From Luzula sylvatica (Eukaryota > Streptophyta > Magnoliopsida > Poales > Juncaceae): a DNA stretch of 64,000 nucleotides. Numbering within the stretch: position 1 is the first letter of the stretch; the number at the start of each line of letters is the position of its first letter. Below the pieces are notes generated by a model that ran no database searches, was not told the DNA's origin, and worked only from the letters and a program-made list of their open reading frames with translations. Made by a program: the position numbers and the translations under genes. Of the stretch, positions 24,165 to 34,406 are shown one piece after another. The stretch is taken from positions 42,968,551 to 43,032,550 of the forward strand of contig OX326959.1 in NCBI GenBank assembly GCA_946800325.1, given 5' to 3'.

Positions 24165-25144
24165 TTATACCTCTTCTTGTGGTATTTCAGGGGGGTGAGT
24201 AACTAATTCCATTTCGCCCCCAATTATTCTCTCTAATTCCATTTCGACTAATTCAATTATTTCTTGTACTTGATCTTCTAGAGTAACTAATTCCATTTCG
24301 CCCCCAATTATTCTCTCTTCCGATTTAACAAATCTCTTCGCACAATCTTTAATCATCTAAAAATACACAAAAAAAACCCCACAAAAATTAGAAACGAGGA
24401 AAAAAATAGAATCAATATTGAAAAATGAAGAATGGATAAATACCGAGTATATTTCTGGTTGGCCAGTAGGTGTCAAGTTAATAATATTCAATTTCTCGGT
24501 ATTTGAAAGCTTGAATTTCTCTGATTTTCGAATAAATTCACTCACCAATTCTCTTGTTTGAGTCGATGCTGGAGTCTGGGACAAGTACTCAAATACCTGA
24601 ATTGAATATAACAGTAATTCAAAATCAGATAATTTAGCAAAAAAGCCCCTTCATTATTGAAAATTGCAAATATGCCCCTATATCCTAAAGATAATCAAAC
24701 AAAGCTCCATACTGTTAACTTGAATTTCTTACAGGTAAGGAATTTTTATTGCCAATTTCACTTAAAATTATTACTATTAAGTTTATTAAAATAAGAATGA
24801 TTAAAAAATAGTGAAAATTTGATAAATACCTTGCATTCAGAAGGAGAGACCGAACCCAAACAAGCCATTGGATCTGATTTAGCTCCTCTTGAATTTAAGA
24901 AATCATAAACCTCACAATTTGTTAATATACCAGCATTTTCCTTCTCTCTGTACAAACAAAAGTGACTTTCAACATTCAAATTCATCAATAAAAACAAATA
25001 ACTATATATTTGAGGATGAAATATGTGTTGTTAAGAAGTATTGTGATGCAATTTTGTTTATTAATGGTCAAAATTAGTGAGGTTTGTATAAGATACAATG
25101 CAATCAATAAATAAGAAAAGAAATCATTGAACTCACATCTTCAT
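24165..25144 (-). CDS. RPC9: RNA polymerase III subunit RPC9 (CRCP, Rpb4-like)
   Basis: Four coding exons on the minus strand, 25137-25144, 24830-24947, 24444-24596 and 24165-24356, give about 156 residues starting MKIIEKENAGILTN. The order matches CRCP/RPC9: N-terminal 'AG-LTN-EV-DFL-SRGA', then 'SPSECKVFEYL', 'TRELVSEFI', and the 'EKLNIINLTPTGQPEIYS' stretch of the Rpb4-like HRDC fold. The protein forms the stalk of Pol III with RPC8 and aids initiation of tRNA and 5S transcription. Joins are GT-AG. A 5' UTR intron (about 25170-25306) precedes the start; the upstream UTR exon lies near 25307-25400. The C-terminus carries an in-frame 84-bp duplication. Human CRCP is similar in length. Confidence 0.88.
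24197..24318 (-). repeat. 84-bp spaced duplication in the last RPC9 exon
   Basis: A ~38-bp block starting GAGTAACTAATTCCATTTCG occurs at 24197 and again at 24281. The 84-bp period is 28 codons, so ERIIGGEMELVT appears twice in the acidic C-terminal tail without breaking the frame. Confidence 0.9.
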
Positions 25145-25814
25145 AATTTTCTATCAGCACTGCTTAAACCTGAAATTGATAGCAAATTTATTTACAAAAT
25201 TGAATTACGAATATTAAACTACCACCATAACTTCTTCAGTGTCAATTACAAATTTAACAAAGCATGGCACGATTCATACATAAAGAGAGAATAAGACGAT
25301 ACAAACCTGCTTCAACGTTGCCCCCTGCTAGCGTCGCCGGCGCCGAGGAAGAAGAGAACAGAGGATTTGGAGTTCAGAGTTAGGGTTTAGAGAATAAAGA
25401 TGGCGTGACAAAGACGGGAATACTAATCCTTTCCACCTAAGGATTTACGTTCCAGGTTTATGTACAACACAAAATTTGAATTCTCGGGTAATCAAATCCG
25501 ATTTATATAACTCGAGATTGAATTCTCGGTTTATAAAGAGAGGACTTTTTAGTTGCTTTCTGAATTTTAGAGGGTTTTTTTTTTTTTTTTTTTGATAATA
25601 TAGTGATTTTCTTTCTTGATTTTGAATTAGAGTTTGTGTCTGCCACTATTTTTTTGTTAATTCGAAATATGAAGCTGTACTTGTGCATCGTATATATTTT
25701 GATATTTGATCAATGCATACTTTTTCCTTTTTTTTCAATGATTAACAATTTCAAGACCTTAATTTTATGGGACACACAAAAATCCGAGCATGGGATAAGA
25801 GGCCAAATTGCTTA
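25145..25814 (-). other. 5' UTR, intron and promoter side of RPC9
   Basis: Includes the UTR intron with donor at 25306 and acceptor CAG at 25170-25172, and a GC-richer upstream exon (GTCGCCGGCGCCGAGG near 25335). A poly-T run lies at 25567-25592. No other gene seen. Confidence 0.55.
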
Positions 25815-26408
25815 TCAATTCAAGAGAAATGCTTGAATTTATAGCCGAAATGGTTAGCGTTCGAGCGAAGAGTGCTAAAAAATCCGAGCATGGATTTGAA
25901 AGATGCATTGATGTCTTCCTTAATATCATCATTGATCGAGATTCCGAGTTTCTTCAAACGAGCAAGTTTTTCTATCTTGTTGTAAATTGTCATCTCTTTT
26001 GAGAGTTAAAATACTCCTAATGTTTGAACCGCTCCCAAATCTTCGATTCCACAAGGCATCTTTAGTTTGGAAAACAAATAACGAAACTCACCATTGTGTT
26101 TTCTCCTTTTAGACCCCGCGTAAAATTGCGCTAAGCATTGTAACAGAATGACCCCTCTTGGTATAATATCCGCATTTGTCCCTCTTATATCCAAAGTTTG
26201 TAAATATCTTAGCTTCCTTATTTTTTCGGGGAGCGCTTTAACATCAGTGTTTCTAAAAGTCAAGAATATTAGTTGAAATAATTTGCATATGATTTTCATG
26301 TGATGTTCTTTTAGACCCCTACAACCTTCAAGATCCAAAATCCTCACCGGTCTCGATTTATTCGAAGAATGCAATTGTCTCATTTCCCCAAAAGCATTTA
26401 ATAGTTCT
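25815..26408 (-). pseudogene. NLR pseudogene copy 1: leucine-rich repeat part
   Basis: Minus-strand frames read QELLNAFGEMRQLHSS, RILDLEGCRGLKEHHMK, ALPEKIRKLRYLQTLDIRGT, then after a stop near 26006 and a frame change KLARLKKLGISI and FSTLRSNANHF. This is the N-terminal LRR region of a CC-type NLR immune receptor. It is separated from the NB-ARC remnants by a solo LTR at 26409-27074. It has no counterpart in copy 2. Confidence 0.85.
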
Positions 26409-27074
26409 TGTTGAAGAAAAAATATTAAAAACTCAAAATTATTAATAGTAATTATTAGGACCGTTTTTATTTATTCACCTGTCAAAATTAATGTATTATT
26501 GTACCTTACATTTTTCATGTCCTAATTGTATCTTAATTAGAATAATTAGGCAAACCGTTCCATTGATTTAATGCCCTACTAAATAGTAGGTTACCTACAC
26601 ATGCACTATATATATATATATTCCTCTATGCCCATACAGAATTTAGAGGTTTGAGAGTTGAATATTAGAATACATAGAAAGTGACAGAGATACACAGAGA
26701 TAAAAACATTCACATACCCAATACTCATTATTCTTCAATAATCCTCCGTATATTCTCAATATACTATTTTATATACGCGATATACTATTTCGAGTTGGGT
26801 GTTGAAGAAGGCTATCATCCGTCGTTCTCATGGACGTGCCCTAAATAACGACATTCCCGGATTATCTTGGGGCGTTTCCACAATGTCTGTACGATAGGGC
26901 GGAATAACGCTTTAGGACAATGTTCACACGATCCGGATAAACGGTTTCGATTTTACGATTATATTTTATTATATGTTGATTTTGTATGTATTGTTAATAA
27001 TCAATATTATAATTTATGTATTTTATTCTTTATCAATATCCGAATATACCGTTTCATTATATTTTGTTTTAACA
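26409..27074 (+). mobile_element. Solo LTR with 5-bp target duplication (GTTCT)
   Basis: 666 bp beginning TGTTGAAGAA and ending TTTTAACA, flanked by GTTCT at 26404-26408 and 27075-27079. A TATA-rich run near 26609 is followed by transcript-like sequence. It splits the NLR pseudogene between the 'SHVRT' segment and the LRRs. No internal element sequence remains, indicating LTR-LTR recombination. Confidence 0.82.
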
Positions 27075-27079
27075 GTTCT

Positions 27080-27360
27080 AACATGAGATAGGTCCATGGT
27101 CGAGGAGGAGGCATGTTTTAGGTCGGTATCGAAAACGGATAATCTTCGAACCTTTTCATGCGGAATTGATGTTTGTTGCTCACCAATTAAGGTAATGAAA
27201 TTCTCCTAAGTAGACTTTGATATAATGATATCTAGCATCATACGTTGAACTCGACACGTTTTAATTTTATTATTACCGCCTATTAACAATGGATGTAGTA
27301 TACCCCTATTAATCAACTCATTGAAATAACTCTCCGCAACATCCTCAACACATAACCCAC
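27080..27360 (-). pseudogene. NLR pseudogene copy 1: winged-helix and linker part
   Basis: The minus-strand frame reads VEDVAESYFNELINRGILHP, CRVQRMMLDIIISKS, then after a short break TLIGEQQTSIPHEKVRRLS and SHVRT. This is the winged-helix end of NB-ARC and the linker to the LRRs. The MHD-type position reads QRM instead of HDM. Bounded on both sides by solo LTRs. Confidence 0.85.
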
Positions 27361-27745
27361 TGTAACGATAACCGAAGTTAACAATAGTACAACAACGCAT
27401 TGTACTAACCAAGAATTACAACCGAAATATAAAAGAAGAAACGATTCAATAAAACTTGAATTTTATTATAGAAGAAAGAGAGAGATTACAAAAATATTTT
27501 GTGGTGTTCAAATGACACAAAATACATCCCTATTTATATGCTACATCATTCATGAACATGATTCTTCACTAGTGTGAGCATGCATCTTCATTAATGTACA
27601 TGATTCATGAATATGACTCTTCACTAGTATGAACATAACTTTTCAAAAGTGTCCAGAACATTCATGAACATGACCTTTCACACATACATGCATACTAAAC
27701 TTAATTAATATAAAATACTACTTTATAAATTAACACCAATAAACA
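27361..27745 (-). mobile_element. Solo LTR with 5-bp target duplication (CCCAC)
   Basis: 385 bp, on the minus strand beginning TGTTTATTGG and ending CGTTACA, with a TATA box (ATATAAATAGGG) and an AATAAA signal inside. Flanked by CCCAC at 27356-27360 and 27746-27750. It interrupts the NLR between RERRG and CVEDVAES. The same insertion is present in copy 2 (54860-55243), so it predates the duplication. Confidence 0.88.
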
Positions 27746-28115
27746 CCCACGTCTTTCACGCACAAAACCTTATGCAATCCATTTTCTCAACAAACTTTTC
27801 CTTCGAATTTTATAATCTTCGAGTTATATACTCAAGTAAAGAAAGCATGTTTTTAGATAATGCGGTAAGTTGTTATAGCTAAATGTGAGTATTTGGTTAA
27901 CTCCATTTGGTAAGGAATCGTTTTCTACCTCGGAATCTAGAGAATTAAGAACTTTATGCAATTGATCTTCGGTTTTAGACATGGTCGATAATAGACTAGC
28001 TATGCTAACCACGACTAATGGAAACCTTACATTTCTCTGTGATTGCTTTTGCGACACTTTCTAACTCGGGAGGATAATTTGTTAGAGAAGCAAGGACACT
28101 TTTGTAAAATCCTTA
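27746..28115 (-). pseudogene. NLR pseudogene copy 1: ARC part of NB-ARC
   Basis: The minus strand reads LESVAKAITEKCK, a frame break where GLPL should be, then FPLVVVSIASLLSTMSKTED, NQILTFSYNNLPHYLKTCFLY (RNBS-D) and a stop. Copy 2 continues KPKDYKIRRKSLLRKWIA before a TAA that replaces the usual Glu of KWIAEGF; copy 1 shares that TAA and has an extra earlier stop. P-loop and kinase-2 motifs are absent. Confidence 0.88.
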
Positions 28116-28176
28116 CTTTTTTTTAGACATGCACGGCCGTAGGCTCCACTCACCTACCCTTTTGTAAAATCCGTAC

Positions 28177-29200
28177 TTAGGGTGTGCTCCAATGAGAGGA
28201 AATGGGAGGGAGGGGATGAGAATGGAGGGACAGATTAATTTTTATATTGCTCCCAAGTTTTTTTATGATGAGGGGGAAAAAGAATGAAGGAAACATTATT
28301 TCTCCTCTATATACAAAAGAGATCAATTATTTTTCTCTCCAAATTTGGAGAATAATGGAAGGTACAAATTATAATACCGAAAATACACTTAATTACTTCA
28401 TTCATTGTATGACATATGAGTCTCATTGCTCATTGTAATATACATTTTCCCCTCCAATAATAATGTTTTTTTCCCTCCAAAAATACATAATCCTTTCATC
28501 CTCCATTGCTATCATAAAATAAAATTTCAACTTCTCTTTCCTTCTTGTTCCAGCCGTGCATTTTCTCCAAAAAAAGAAGGTTAGCAATTTCTTAATATTT
28601 GTTAATATTTGTTATTATTATTTGAGTGTTTTTTTTCTCTTCCAATCAATTGCATGTTCTTCTCCTTTCTAATTATGATTTTCTTTTTAACATATTCTTT
28701 TGAACAAAGGAGATTAAATCAAAATTCGTTTTGATCTTTTTCATGTTTTCTTGTTCCAAACTGCACATTTGACTTGTGCTTTAATATTTTCTTTTGATTT
28801 ATTAACTCTTTAGACTTAATCAAAATTGTTTATTTGGATAGGAGATATATTAGTAACTAACTTATTTTCATTATTAAAAACACATGTAGATGAATGAGCA
28901 AGACAACAATAGATGGAAATTGATTCTTGTGTAAGGTCATATCCGCCTTTTACAATTTATTACTATTGTATGAAAATATATATATTTCTTATTATTGTTT
29001 TGTTATGTTCATTTTTTAGTTCACAACAATCCAAAAGGTAAAATTGACATTTTTTCATGGCCTTATTTCTTCCTCTCCTTTCCCTTTCATTAAACATTTT
29101 AAAACCCGGGAACAAGAAAAAACTTATTTCTTCCCTTTTCCTTCATTCTCTTCCCTTCCATTCTCTTCCCATTCGTAAAAAACTCGGGAGCACACCCTAA
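28177..29200. mobile_element. TIR element with TTAGGGTGTGCTCC ends, copy 1
   Basis: TTAGGGTGTGCTCC on the left is mirrored by GGGAGCACACCCTAA on the right; the arms extend imperfectly (AATGGGAGGGAGGGG against CCTTCCATTCTCTTCCC). The 1-kb interior is AT-rich without a transposase. Superfamily unassigned, because no convincing target duplication is seen. Also present in copy 2. Confidence 0.65.
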
Positions 29201-29839
29201 AGGTTCCATTTTGAAAGAGAGAGAATTAAGTCTGATTAGGGTTCTAGGGTTCAGGTCTGTAGGGTGCAGATCTGATTAGAAAGAGACATAATTAAGTTTT
29301 TGTCACGTCACTTTTGAAAAAAAAATTGCCATGTCATCGTGCCATCTCAGCAGTTAATTGCTGACTGAGCAGTTAGCTGATGGAAGAGACACTAATGAGC
29401 AAAATCAATAGATTAATTGGGAGACATTAGTGAGCAAATTAGAAATTGGGAGACAAGTTGTACATTTTTAAAGAATTTAGGGGGCAAAATGAGTTTTTTC
29501 CAATGGTTAATAATGAGATTTAGTTATATATTTTTTCCATTTTTTATGTTCAATTAAAGGTCAGTTTTGGCAAATGTAAACATAAAAAAAACATTTTAAA
29601 TTTCGTTTTGATGTGAAAGACATAACTTTCAGGTATGGGTCATAGAGACCATTTTGAAATTTCTAAAAAAGAAAAAGAAAATTTATATATATATTTATTT
29701 AAATAATAATGTAAATTTGGTTTTTGCTACTATTTTTAGTGTTGTATAAAATGAAAAAATAGAGGCAAAATTTCCTTCCAAATTTTCATCACATATTAGT
29801 TAACTTGAAGACCGAAATAAAGAGAGAAAAATTCTAACA

Positions 29840-30201
29840 CTAGGAACTAATATTTGTCAATTTAAGACTATAATATGTCAAAATTAATTGTAACATTATA
29901 AAAAAAATGCTTTTAACTTATAACATGTTATGCATTAAATATATTTGTCAGTAATCAACCACCAAATTTGGTCCCAATTATTTGACAATTTATATGTCAA
30001 TCATTTTGCGATAATATTTTGGTCACAAAATGTATTAACTTACACACTTAATCTTTTTTGTGACTAATTTAGTAGCTAAAAACTAATTTGTCCCAATAAT
30101 TTTTTTTTTAAGACAAACATATATTTCACTGATAATTACATACACCGACAAAATATATTTGGCCGCTAAAAATTTTGTAGCTAAAACTACTTGTAGTAGT
30201 G
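29840..30201. mobile_element. CACTA-like terminus
   Basis: The right end ACTACTTGTAGTAGTG (reverse CACTACTACAAG) with upstream GTAGCTAAAAACT and GTAGCTAAAACT subterminal motifs resembles a CACTA-superfamily end. A possible left end CACTAGGAACTA lies near 29840. No 3-bp target duplication was confirmed. Confidence 0.4.
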
Positions 30202-30576
30202 TACATTGGGTTGTAGTAGTATACATTGGAGGCTAAATTAGTATGGTTTCAAATTTTACGAGAGGTTTTTATATTTTTGTGATAAATATAGATCCTTATA
30301 TTTCTTATATCAATGTGTATATAGGTTCAGGTATTGTAAAAATAAGGGAAGTGAATTATGGGATAAATATGAATAACATATGCAACTACCATATTATCAT
30401 TGATGAAATAACATTTTACTAATTAATTTTGAGTGGTCAGAGAAGTCCTTGTTCTCGGAATAACTAATAAAACTTCTTATTTTCAACTAGTTACAGAAAA
30501 GTGTACAAGAGGAACAATATGAGTGGAACTTACTATCATAACTAATAAAACTTCTTATTTTCAACTAGTTGAATAA

Positions 30577-30704
30577 AAAAAACGAGTACATGGATAAATC
30601 TCGGTGGTCCTTCATCTATTGATGTCATAAAAATAATTAAATGGACAAGACTTTGTAGTCCATCATCCATTAGTGCCAATGAGACTCGAACTCACAATCT
30701 CTCA
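30577..30704 (-). mobile_element. 5'-truncated tRNA-type SINE with 15-bp target duplication
   Basis: Flanked by CAACTAGTTGAATAA at 30562-30576 and 30705-30719. Read on the minus strand, the body contains GTGAGTTCGAGTCTCA, a Pol III B-box, near its 5' end and finishes in a T-rich tail. No A-box is present, so it is 5'-truncated. The same insertion sits at 58059-58179 in copy 2. Confidence 0.65.
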
Positions 30705-30763
30705 CAACTAGTTGAATAATAATGATAATGGATTCCTTGCTCAAAGACTACACACATGCAAGA

Positions 30764-31007
30764 TTATACTTGTAAATGTAATCGAACCTTTGCCGCCTCT
30801 CGCCAACTGGCTAAAATTGGTTCATCCATAGCGATGTGATGGCGAGCAGACCTATTGAACGGCATGACGACATCTCGAACACATATACAGAGAATATTCT
30901 TGACAAAAGAGAGAGGATCCTCATCATAATCATCGTAGTCGTCTATTCCATGCCTGAACTCGTCGATACAATCCTCTACATCATATGCAATCTCTCTCAC
31001 CTATTGG
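30764..31007 (-). pseudogene. NLR pseudogene copy 1: coiled-coil (Rx-N) part
   Basis: The minus-strand frame begins after a CAATAG acceptor-like site with VREIAYDVEDCIDEF, the EDVID-type motif of CC-type NLRs, and runs to a stop after AAKVRLHLQV. It is about 2.6 kb from the next NLR piece; the P-loop half of NB-ARC between them is missing. Confidence 0.85.
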
Positions 31008-32805
31008 AGAAATTGATCTCATAAATTAATACTAACATACTTATTGTTGTATTATTTATTATAAATAATACTAATTAAATTTTAAAAATTATTTATTTTA
31101 ATGATATAAAATATTACCATATGAATTTTAATATTCATCGATAAATATAATATCATTAAAATACAAAATAAATAATTCATGAGATATTAAATCAACGCAC
31201 TATTTCGGTTTTGAATATATTAAAGGACAAGTTAGTAATATGCTGTCATTTATATTCTAAAACAAAACCGAATTAAATAATTAAAGAGAGTAATGTAATG
31301 ATGTCTCTCTCCTTCAATCTCATTTTATATACTTTTCATCTCATAATCAGATGACAAGTTAGACATTTTTCTTTCATTCTTTCTTTTCATTGGAGAAAAA
31401 CTATCTGAAATTATGATGTTTAATATCCTTCAAAATACATAATATTTTATTCTTCAACTTCTAAATAGAGAAGACTTGATTGACAAATTGGTGTACGTGA
31501 CTTCGTCTCTTTCGAGATGAAAGTCTTCTGTTCTACGACTGTACTACTAGATCGAAACCGAGACAAATCGGAGGTGCAAAACCTTGAAGGCGTCATTTGT
31601 ATTTAGGACAGCTGTGTCACGATCACGTGGCTACATCAGGCCTGTTTCTCGATTTATTTATTTATCATAATTATTTAATTAATTATTTAATTTGTTTATT
31701 TGGTTATTTTATTGAAATATAACCAACACTTATTATAAACATATAAAAATTAAATTGCTAAATGAGATAGATGTGTTAAAAATAAGCTAATTCATAAATA
31801 TTAAAAAAAAATATTTCATTCGATCATCACCTGTTTCATCCAATCTTTGACTTGTCTCCCTTGCTTCTATTGAAAACTTTTGAATTTTTTTGGTTACAAT
31901 AGTATAATATGTAACTTCATAGATATCTTACTGATCCAAATTCAAGCGTAGCAGCAGGAAAATTCATGTTTACATTATGTATTATTTAAGAAAAATCTCC
32001 TGAGTTTTTGGATACTTCATTTTAGATTGAATTTATTTTGCCCATGTGGAGTTTAGAGTTAATATTTCATTAACATCTGACGAAAATCCTCTTAAAACTC
32101 AAATTCTGTTTTTATTTTTAAAATATATACATCACTATTATAGAAAGAAAAAAACAACACATGTATAGAAATATCACGTAAGTATCTCGTATATTTTTAT
32201 ATAAAACTATATCTCTCGCCTCACATTTTTGATGACATGAATATGATTTAAAACATTAAAAATTAACATTTAATTAATGATTTAACATCTTAATTGTATG
32301 TTTAATTATAAATTGAGATGTTAAATCATGTTTTGTATGTTAATTTTGAAGGTATTAAATCATATTCACGTCATCAAAAATGTGAGGAAGGTACTAGAAG
32401 GTATATATCACTACTCAAACTATTATGACCGAAAATATATAACTATAAGAGACCATAATGGTATTCTCCTCAACAATTTATAATACACTAACTAAAAATT
32501 AATTAACATGATAATTAACAAAAAAATATACATTTCATTAATGATTAATTGATATATAATTAAAATAAGTACGAATTATCAATCCTTAATTGATAATTAA
32601 AGTAGTCATGGTTGTATAGTAAATAGTAATAAATAAAAGACTTTATTGTTTAGAATGAGGCGGTTTTATGATTGTATATTGTATATAGTAATTAATGGAT
32701 GTAATTGAGTCAGTAATTATGGGGGCGGTCAAGATAAGTTAGTGCTGATTGGTGAGTTAGAAACTTAGAATGAGTGGCTGTTAGTGAAGAGTCAGTTTAA
32801 AGTTA
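31008..32805. other. AT-rich non-coding part of the duplicated segment
   Basis: No gene seen. At 32095-32096 the sequence GACGAAAATCCTC is the empty site for the Helitron found in copy 2. Confidence 0.5.
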
Positions 32806-32810
32806 ATTAG

Positions 32811-32817
32811 TATAAAT
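32811..32817 (+). promoter_or_regulatory. Candidate TATA box of the F-box gene
   Basis: TATAAAT lies about 59 bp upstream of the F-box ATG and just outside the duplicated block. Confidence 0.45.
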
Positions 32818-32869
32818 ATCTCTGTAAATAAACTCAATTAATCTATAAAATCAACCAGAAAGCCCAGTA

Positions 32870-34233
32870 GTGATGAAGAATCTCAAGCTAATGAGTCGTT
32901 ACCATAATGAAGTATTTCAAGCTAGAAAAAATATTTCTGTTAGAGAGACATTAGCGGAAGATCTATTATTTAAAATTTCCACCTTACTCGGTCGTTACCG
33001 TGACGAAGAATCTCAAGTTAAAAAAATCATTTCTGTTAGAGAGACATTAGTGGAAGATCTATTACTTCAAATTTTCACTTTACTCGCTCGTTACTATGAT
33101 GACGAATCTCAAGCTAAAAAAATCATTTCTGTTAGAGAGACATTACAGGAAGATCTATTATTTAAAATTTTCAACTTACTCAGTGCAAAGGACGGAATCA
33201 GAGTTGGATGTGTCTCCAAGGATTGGCAAAAGCACATGATCTCAAGCACACAATGTGTTTATAATGACGGTTTTGTGGCGATGCGCAATCCATGGTTTTT
33301 AGGTTTGACCGTTTCGAAAGGTATCTTGGGTGTGTTTCCTATGACTGCGATGCAAAATCTTGGTGCAAGTTCAATTTCGACTTGACACATCTTTGTTCAC
33401 TCGGAATCCCTTCATTCGAACTTGATCATTGTACCTTTTCATCTTCACATGGATTAATTTGTGTAAAGTCCGAAGATACTATGAATTATACGATTTTGAT
33501 TTGCAATCCATTATTGAAGCGTTGGAGGGAATTACCAAGGGTTCCAACTAACTTGAAAGAACGTTGTCTTGTTACCGCATTATCTGTTGATATTCAGTCT
33601 ACAACATACTACGCAGTCATGGTTAAGGAATATCACCAGTCGTATGATAGACAAAAAGTAGGGATCGAACTATACGATTCGAAGAAAAAATGTAGGACAA
33701 ATTTGTATGATGGGTATTTGTATGGTGCACATTTGGTTCATGCTCAATCTCTCGGTGTTTTGGAAGCGGTGATCTGTAATGGCGTCTTATATTGTGAGAT
33801 TAGTATTACGGGTTCGGACGATATAGCTCTGCTCCCGTATGACCTATCGAGTAAAAGGTTAGAACATCCTCTAACAGATCTTGAAATTTTATACCTTCCA
33901 TACGGTATTTTATGTCGATATTTAGTGGACATGGGTGGCAAGTTGATCTTGGTAGGGTTGATAGGGTTTACAGATGAAGAACATGAGTTTTTTAGATTTG
34001 TCATTTTGGAATTGTGTGAGAAAGAATGGAAGATGATTTCGTACTTGCCACATAATATAATGGATGTATTGTTTCCCAATTATGAATCTCTTAGTTTAGC
34101 AATATTGTGTAAAATTAAAACCTGTGGAGAAAACGATTTTATTTATATATACTAATATTGTTCAGATGGTATGTCAATATTTAGTTTAAGCCGAAATGCT
34201 TGGAGGTTGGTAGAGGATACCGATTTTCATTAA
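32870..34233 (+). pseudogene. F-box gene with frameshift and internal stop
   Basis: The first frame (32870-33385) has an F-box (TLQEDLLFKIFNLLSAKDGIRVGCVSKDWQ) preceded by partial repeats of the same motif. At the T-run near 33295-33300 the homologous reading moves to another frame and resumes RFDRFERYLGCVSYDCDAKS through CNPLLKRWRELPRVP to a stop at 34153-34155. After this TAA the same frame continues with F-box-associated-type sequence (GMSIFSLSRNAWRLVEDTDF) to 34233. One missing base and one nonsense codon therefore break an F-box/associated-domain protein of the SCF substrate-receptor type. Alternatively a shorter protein from 32870-33385 could be made. Confidence 0.82.
32899..33190 (+). 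repeat. Three tandem 96-bp units at the F-box N-terminus
   Basis: The marker ATTTCTGTTAGAGAGACATT starts at 32933, 33029 and 33125, a 96-bp (32-codon) period. Each unit encodes 'ISVRETL-EDLL-KI-LL' followed by 'RY-DEESQ-KK' in the first two. Only the last continues into a full F-box. Confidence 0.93.
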
Positions 34234-34406
34234 AAGAAGATCACTCATATTTTTGTATGGATTTTGTTGCAAATCGAGATTGGATGTTCTTCCATTGGCA
34301 CAAAGCAGAATGCTTGTCATGAAGTTTTGAGGAGATGAGGTAAAGAGGAGGTAAAGTGGTTGAATTAGTTTCTAAACGTGGATTGGTCCTCTAAATTTAT
34401 TTTAAA

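Larger units (their letters stand above)
27150..32806. repeat. Segmental duplication, copy 1
   Basis: Aligns by eye, in direct orientation, with 54649-61576 from ACCTTTTCATGCGG to GTCAGTTTAAAGTTAA, with scattered substitutions and small indels. Left of 27150 the NLR continues in copy 1 only; right of 32806 lies the F-box promoter and gene, again only here. It contains NLR fragments, a solo LTR, a TIR element, a CACTA-like end and a SINE-like insertion. Confidence 0.95.

Noticed and set aside
28177..29200. PIF/Harbinger assignment for the TTAGGGTGTGCTCC element
   Set aside because: The flanks read TTA and TAA rather than a direct 3-bp repeat, and no transposase is present; left unassigned.
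30670..30705. tRNA gene on the minus strand (GAGTTCGAGTCTC)
   Set aside because: No A-box or acceptor stem; the flanking 15-bp direct repeats indicate a SINE-like insertion.
30764..31020. Plus-strand frame antisense to the coiled-coil fragment
   Set aside because: The minus strand reads a clear Rx-N motif; the plus frame is its shadow.
33744..34079. Minus-strand frame of 111 codons in the F-box region
   Set aside because: Antisense of the recognisable F-box-associated sequence.
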